Positions 3,649-6,902 of a stretch of DNA of 6,902 nucleotides are shown piece after piece (the first letter of the stretch is position 1; every line of letters begins with the position of its first letter). Both the position numbers and the translations under genes were made by a program. Source of the DNA: an uncultured Lachnospiraceae bacterium (lineage in GTDB: Bacteria; Bacillota_A; Clostridia; Lachnospirales; Lachnospiraceae); contig CAMWWS010000141.1 in the NCBI GenBank assembly GCA_947178085.1, positions 1 through 6,902 on the forward strand, in the 5' to 3' direction. The notes beneath the pieces were generated by a model. The model was not told the DNA's origin. It did no database searches and worked only from the letters and a program-made list of their open reading frames with translations.

Positions 3649-6015
3649 ATGAAAAAAAGAAGAATACCGGCGTTGTTGCTGGCGACGATAATGTTATTTA
3701 CATGCCTTACGGGCTGCGGGAAAACGAATGCGGACAGCGTAAATGGTACAGACGGGACGCTATCGGAGAATGGCGGAGGAAGCGGCTCGGATTCACAGGG
3801 CGGAAACACAGCCAGAGGACGATATGTGGAAGAAGTTACCGATTTATCAGACAGACTTTGCGGACATGGGAACAGAATTTATAAATTATCGGACGGAAGA
3901 TTAGTTATAACTGATAATTATAAGCCGCTTCTGATTTCGGATGATAATGGAGCGACGTGGAATGAGGACAATAGAGAATGGCGTACCAGAATGCTTGATG
4001 AAGAAACATACATTATGGACATAGCCATTGGAGTGGATAATACAGCAGCGGTTATATTTAATGATGATTCATCCGAAGGAGAGGAAGAGGAATATATCTT
4101 TAACCCGAGGCTGCTTGTTATAAAGCCTGACGGGACTGAAAACCTTATTGATATTCCCATGACAGGAGATGAAAAATATCCGACTAATGTCGGAATAGCG
4201 GATAACGGAAGGATTTTCGTCAGCATGTTGGGCAGCAGCAATCTCTACGAGGTGAAAGAGGACGGAAGCTGCGAATTTTTTATGAAAGTGCAGGGTGACC
4301 AGCCGGAGCTCATGCAGTTTCAAGGGAATCTGATGTTTCTGGATGGAGAAGGCTATAAATACCCGCTAATCTATGACATGGAAAAGAAAGAGTATGTGAC
4401 AGATGAGGTTTTAGCAGATTTCGTCAAGGAAAACTATCCGGAGGGTAATGTTTATTCCGGAAACGAATCTTATCAAATGTACTTTTTCGCGGGTGAAGAG
4501 GGGGTTCTGTACATCGCAGGAAAAAAGGGTCTGCACCGACATGTAATGGGCGGAAGCGCGATGGAGCAGCTTATTGACGGCAGCCTTTGTACATTTAATA
4601 ATCCCTCCTATGAAATATCAGGGATGATTATGCTGGCAGATAATGAGTTTCTGACTATATTCAGCGGCGGCAGGCTGGCGCACTATGTCTATGATTCTGA
4701 TGTGGCAGCTGTACCGGGGAACAGGCTGAACATCTACAGCCTTAAGGAAAATGATACTATACGTCAGGCAATAGCCCAGTATCAGACAGTTTATCCCGAT
4801 ATTGCCGTAGAATATGAAATCGGAATAGCGGAAGGAAGCTCCGTCACCAGAGAAGATGCGTTAAAAAGCCTGAATACTAAAATTATGGCGGGAGAAGGAC
4901 CTGATATACTGATATTGGATGATATGCCGCTTGATTCATATATTGAAAAAGGGTTACTGATGGATTTAGGCGCTATATTAGGAGGCCTAAGCGGTGAAGA
5001 TGAAGTATTTACTAATATAGTACAGGCGATGAAAAAGGGCGATAAGGTATATGCGATGCCTTGTGAAATCCAGATTCCGATTATAATGGGAGAGGAAAAA
5101 TATATCTCACAGATAAAAGATCTTAAGAGCTTAGCGGATATGATGGAGGAACTGCGCAGAGATAATCCCGGCAAAGCGTTATTGGATATCTGTACGGAGA
5201 AAGGAATCATGCGTTATTTTGCAATGGTTTGCGTTCCTGCGTGGACGACTGATGGCGGAGAACTTGATAAGGAAGCGATAGCGCAATTTTTAGAGCAGAC
5301 TGAGAGAATATATAATGCGCAGGTGGACGGAATACCGGAAAAAACTATTAATAATTATAAACAAACAAATGAAATGTGGATACGGGAATTCGGCGAACTG
5401 AAGGATGATTCTATATACTTAAGAATCGGTTCAACCGCAATAGATTATATCGCAGGATTCACACAGCTTGCATATGTGGCTGTAGAACGTACAGATACAT
5501 ATAATGATATGATTTCCATAAATAAAGTGGAGGGCTTTGAAGAAAGTAAATGGACTGTAATGAATGGACAGAGCAGCAATGTATTTTGCGCCCAAACTTT
5601 GCTTGGAATAAATGCAGCATCAAAAAATGCCGGTCCGGCAGAAGATTTCATTAAATTGTGTCTCAGCAGAGAAGTTCAGAAAAATCTTTTTTATGGGCTT
5701 GCGGTGAATAAGGCGGCGTTTGATGATAACTTTATCATTGATGAAAGCAAGTTGGGAGAGAATGGGGAATACAGCTATTATAGTCTTGGAAATGAAGATG
5801 GACTTTATATCGAATTTGTAGCATACCAGTCGAATGAAAATCAGATTGCGGAGTTAAGGAAATGTGTAGAGGCAGCCAATACTCCGTATATAGAGGATAC
5901 TGTATTGGAGTATTCCGTATACGATGAAGGAACACGGTACATGCAGGGAGCGCAGAGCCTTGAGGAAGCAGTGAGTGCGATTGAGAAGAAGATGTCTATT
6001 TATATGGCTGAATAG
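3649..6015 (+). CDS. Lipoprotein with Asp-box/propeller-like N-half and family-1 solute-binding C-half
   Basis: A complete 788-residue surface lipoprotein. The signal peptide has basic MKKRR, a hydrophobic core and lipobox L20-T-G-C23, so it should be anchored to the outer face of the membrane through C23. A Gly/Ser/Asn-rich linker follows (about 27-54). Residues about 55-355 look like beta-propeller strands, with an Asp-box S97-x-D99-x-G101-x-T103-W104 and recurring DNG/DG turns. From about residue 360 it reads as an ABC-type extracellular solute-binding domain: LNIYSLKENDTIRQAIAQY, GPDILIL (417-423), VYAMPCEIQ (467-475), and near the end FIKLCLSREVQ (667-677) with AVNK (685-688). Ordinary binding proteins of this class are about 400-450 residues, so this is a fusion roughly twice that size. 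No transporter genes are visible, so it may sense rather than import. The ligand is unknown. TTG 3637 is an alternative start adding four residues. Confidence 0.92.
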   Translation: MKKRRIPALLLATIMLFTCLTGCGKTNADSVNGTDGTLSENGGGSGSDSQGGNTARGRYVEEVTDLSDRLCGHGNRIYKLSDGRLVITDNYKPLLISDDNGATWNEDNREWRTRMLDEETYIMDIAIGVDNTAAVIFNDDSSEGEEEEYIFNPRLLVIKPDGTENLIDIPMTGDEKYPTNVGIADNGRIFVSMLGSSNLYEVKEDGSCEFFMKVQGDQPELMQFQGNLMFLDGEGYKYPLIYDMEKKEYVTDEVLADFVKENYPEGNVYSGNESYQMYFFAGEEGVLYIAGKKGLHRHVMGGSAMEQLIDGSLCTFNNPSYEISGMIMLADNEFLTIFSGGRLAHYVYDSDVAAVPGNRLNIYSLKENDTIRQAIAQYQTVYPDIAVEYEIGIAEGSSVTREDALKSLNTKIMAGEGPDILILDDMPLDSYIEKGLLMDLGAILGGLSGEDEVFTNIVQAMKKGDKVYAMPCEIQIPIIMGEEKYISQIKDLKSLADMMEELRRDNPGKALLDICTEKGIMRYFAMVCVPAWTTDGGELDKEAIAQFLEQTERIYNAQVDGIPEKTINNYKQTNEMWIREFGELKDDSIYLRIGSTAIDYIAGFTQLAYVAVERTDTYNDMISINKVEGFEESKWTVMNGQSSNVFCAQTLLGINAASKNAGPAEDFIKLCLSREVQKNLFYGLAVNKAAFDDNFIIDESKLGENGEYSYYSLGNEDGLYIEFVAYQSNENQIAELRKCVEAANTPYIEDTVLEYSVYDEGTRYMQGAQSLEEAVSAIEKKMSIYMAE

Positions 6016-6080
6016 GCTGAATTGACGCTCACAGCATCTGAGCTTATAGACTCGCAAGTTGAGAACGGAGGAACATATTT
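6016..6080 (+). promoter_or_regulatory. Short spacer between the tandem lipoprotein genes, with ribosome binding site
   Basis: These 65 bp hold a weak hairpin (GCTCA 6027-6031 with TGAGC 6039-6043) and a good CGGAGG (6066-6071) placed 9 nt before the second gene's ATG. There is no T-run terminator and no TAGAGA box, so the two genes are probably co-transcribed from the promoter near 3500. Confidence 0.6.
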
Positions 6081-6864
6081 ATGAAGATGAAAAGAAGAAT
6101 ATCTGCGTTGCTGCTGGCGATGATAATGTTGATAACATGCCTCGCCGGCTGTGGAAAAACAAACGCAGACAATAATACAGACAGCAGTACAGGCAGCATA
6201 AACGGTACGGATGGGACGCTTTCGGAGAATGGCGGAGGAAGCAATTCGGACCCACAGCATGAGGACGGAAATATAGCCAGAGGACGTTACGTAGAAGAAG
6301 TTACCGATTTGTCAGACCAAATTTACGGAAGCGGAAACAGAATATATAAATTATCTGATGGAAGATTAGTTATTACGGATAAATTTAAACAGTTTCTGAT
6401 TTCGGATGATAATGGAATGACATGGAAAGAAGACAATAGGGAATGGCGTGCCAGAATGCTTGATGAGGGAACATACATTATGGATATAGCCGTTGGGGCG
6501 GATAATACGACGGCGATTATATTTAATGATGATTCATCCGTCGGAGAAGAGGAGGAATTTGTTTTAAATCCGAGACTGCTTGTAGTAAGACCCGACGGCA
6601 GCGAAAACCTTATTGATATTCCACTGACCGGAGATGACAGTTATCCGATGAATGTCGGAATAGCAGCTAACGGAAGAATTTTTGTCAGTGTTCTGGGCGG
6701 CAGCAATCTTTATGAGGTGAAAGACGACGGAAGCAGTGAACTTTTTTTGACAGTGCAGGGAGACCGGCCGGAACTTATGCAGTTTCAGGGGAATCTGATG
6801 TTTCTGGACGGTCGCGGCTATAAACACCCGCTAATCTATGATATCGAAAAGAAAGAGTATGTGG
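6081..6864 (+). CDS. Second lipoprotein, tandem paralog of the preceding gene (3' part missing)
   Basis: It starts at ATG 6081, 9 nt after CGGAGG, with signal peptide MKMKRRISALLL and lipobox L21-A-G-C24. About 261 genuine residues are present, to KKEYV at 6863. Aligned by hand with the upstream gene from ARGRYV to KKEYV, about 157 of 196 residues are identical (roughly 80%), including the Asp-box SDDNGMTW. The linker after the cysteine has diverged and is several residues longer (extra Asn/Thr/Ser/Asp). Only the propeller-like half is seen; a solute-binding C-half is expected by homology but lies beyond the contig. The frame formally stays open to 6902, but bases from 6865 are adapter, so the last 12 or so codons are not real. 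The near-identical surface with a different linker suggests a recent duplication, perhaps with a changed ligand. Confidence 0.88.
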
Positions 6865-6902
6865 CTGTCTCTTATACACAACAACGGCCCCCCCCAACAG
6901 GC
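6865..6902. other. Nextera/Tn5 mosaic-end adapter contamination at the contig end
   Basis: CTGTCTCTTATACACA (6865-6880) equals the first 16 bases of the 19-bp Tn5 mosaic end used in Illumina Nextera libraries. The rest (6881-6902), with a run of eight C, looks like low-quality read-through. The paralog at the same point (after GTG 4396-4398) continues differently, so the break from genomic sequence occurs at about 6864/6865. Confidence 0.93.

Noticed and set aside
3624..3809. Minus-strand open frames at the start of both lipoprotein genes (also 6044-6244) with similar translations
   Set aside because: Their similarity comes from the sense paralogs; they are antisense shadows of the signal peptide and linker coding.
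3971..3980. Another TAGAGA inside the first lipoprotein gene
   Set aside because: A single half-site inside coding sequence without an 11-bp partner; probably chance.
6564..6827. Minus-strand open frame in the second lipoprotein (and 4069-4323 in the first)
   Set aside because: These are antisense shadows kept open by the codon bias of the duplicated genes.
6865..6880. Tn5-like transposon end as evidence of a mobile element
   Set aside because: It matches the engineered mosaic end used in library preparation and sits at the contig end, so contamination is far more likely.
1..6902. CRISPR arrays, tRNA, rRNA or prophage attachment sites
   Set aside because: No regularly spaced repeats, no cloverleaf-like gene and no rRNA-like stretch were seen on either strand.

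Overview
The window looks like a chromosomal contig end from a low-GC Gram-positive anaerobe, probably a Clostridia/Lachnospiraceae-type gut bacterium. This is an inference from AT-rich intergenic DNA, strong AGGAG-type ribosome binding sites, Gram-positive lipoproteins with a G-C lipobox and long acidic Gly/Ser linkers, and a compact two-component system beside solute-binding lipoproteins.

Layout. (1) 1-1319, minus strand: an OmpR/PhoB-type response regulator (651-1319) followed by the N-terminal 176 residues of a membrane sensor protein, almost certainly its histidine kinase, which runs off the left edge. A 23-bp perfect inverted repeat (555-634) sits between them. (2) 1320-1583: an AT-rich divergent regulatory region. 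(3) 1584-3387, plus strand: a two-gene AT-rich cassette made of a SAMHD1/YwfO-like HD phosphohydrolase and a small YwgA-like protein 4 bp downstream, closed by a clear intrinsic terminator (3421-3456). The HD gene has no ATG, GTG or TTG at its conserved N-terminus; the best-placed initiator is AUA at 1584. (4) 3457-3648: a second regulatory region. (5) 3649-6864, plus strand: two tandem paralogous lipoproteins, about 80% identical over the aligned part. The complete one has an N-terminal Asp-box/propeller-like half and a C-terminal family-1 solute-binding half; the second is cut by the contig end. (6) 6865-6902: the Illumina Nextera/Tn5 mosaic end plus junk, so the last 38 bases are not genomic.

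How the parts fit. The regulator promoter (minus strand) and the first lipoprotein promoter (plus strand) both carry a tandem 11-bp-period direct repeat, TTTAGAGA-N3-(T/A)TTAGAGA. It lies 17-18 bp upstream of a good -10 hexamer, the layout of a PhoB-type activator box replacing the -35. A second, TG-extended -10 follows at a similar distance in both. The sequence therefore predicts that the regulator controls itself and the lipoprotein operon, and that kinase, regulator and surface lipoproteins form one sensing module. The HD/YwgA pair lies between these two matching regulatory regions, differs in base composition, and has its own promoter and terminator. It looks like a cassette inserted into a formerly shared divergent regulatory region.
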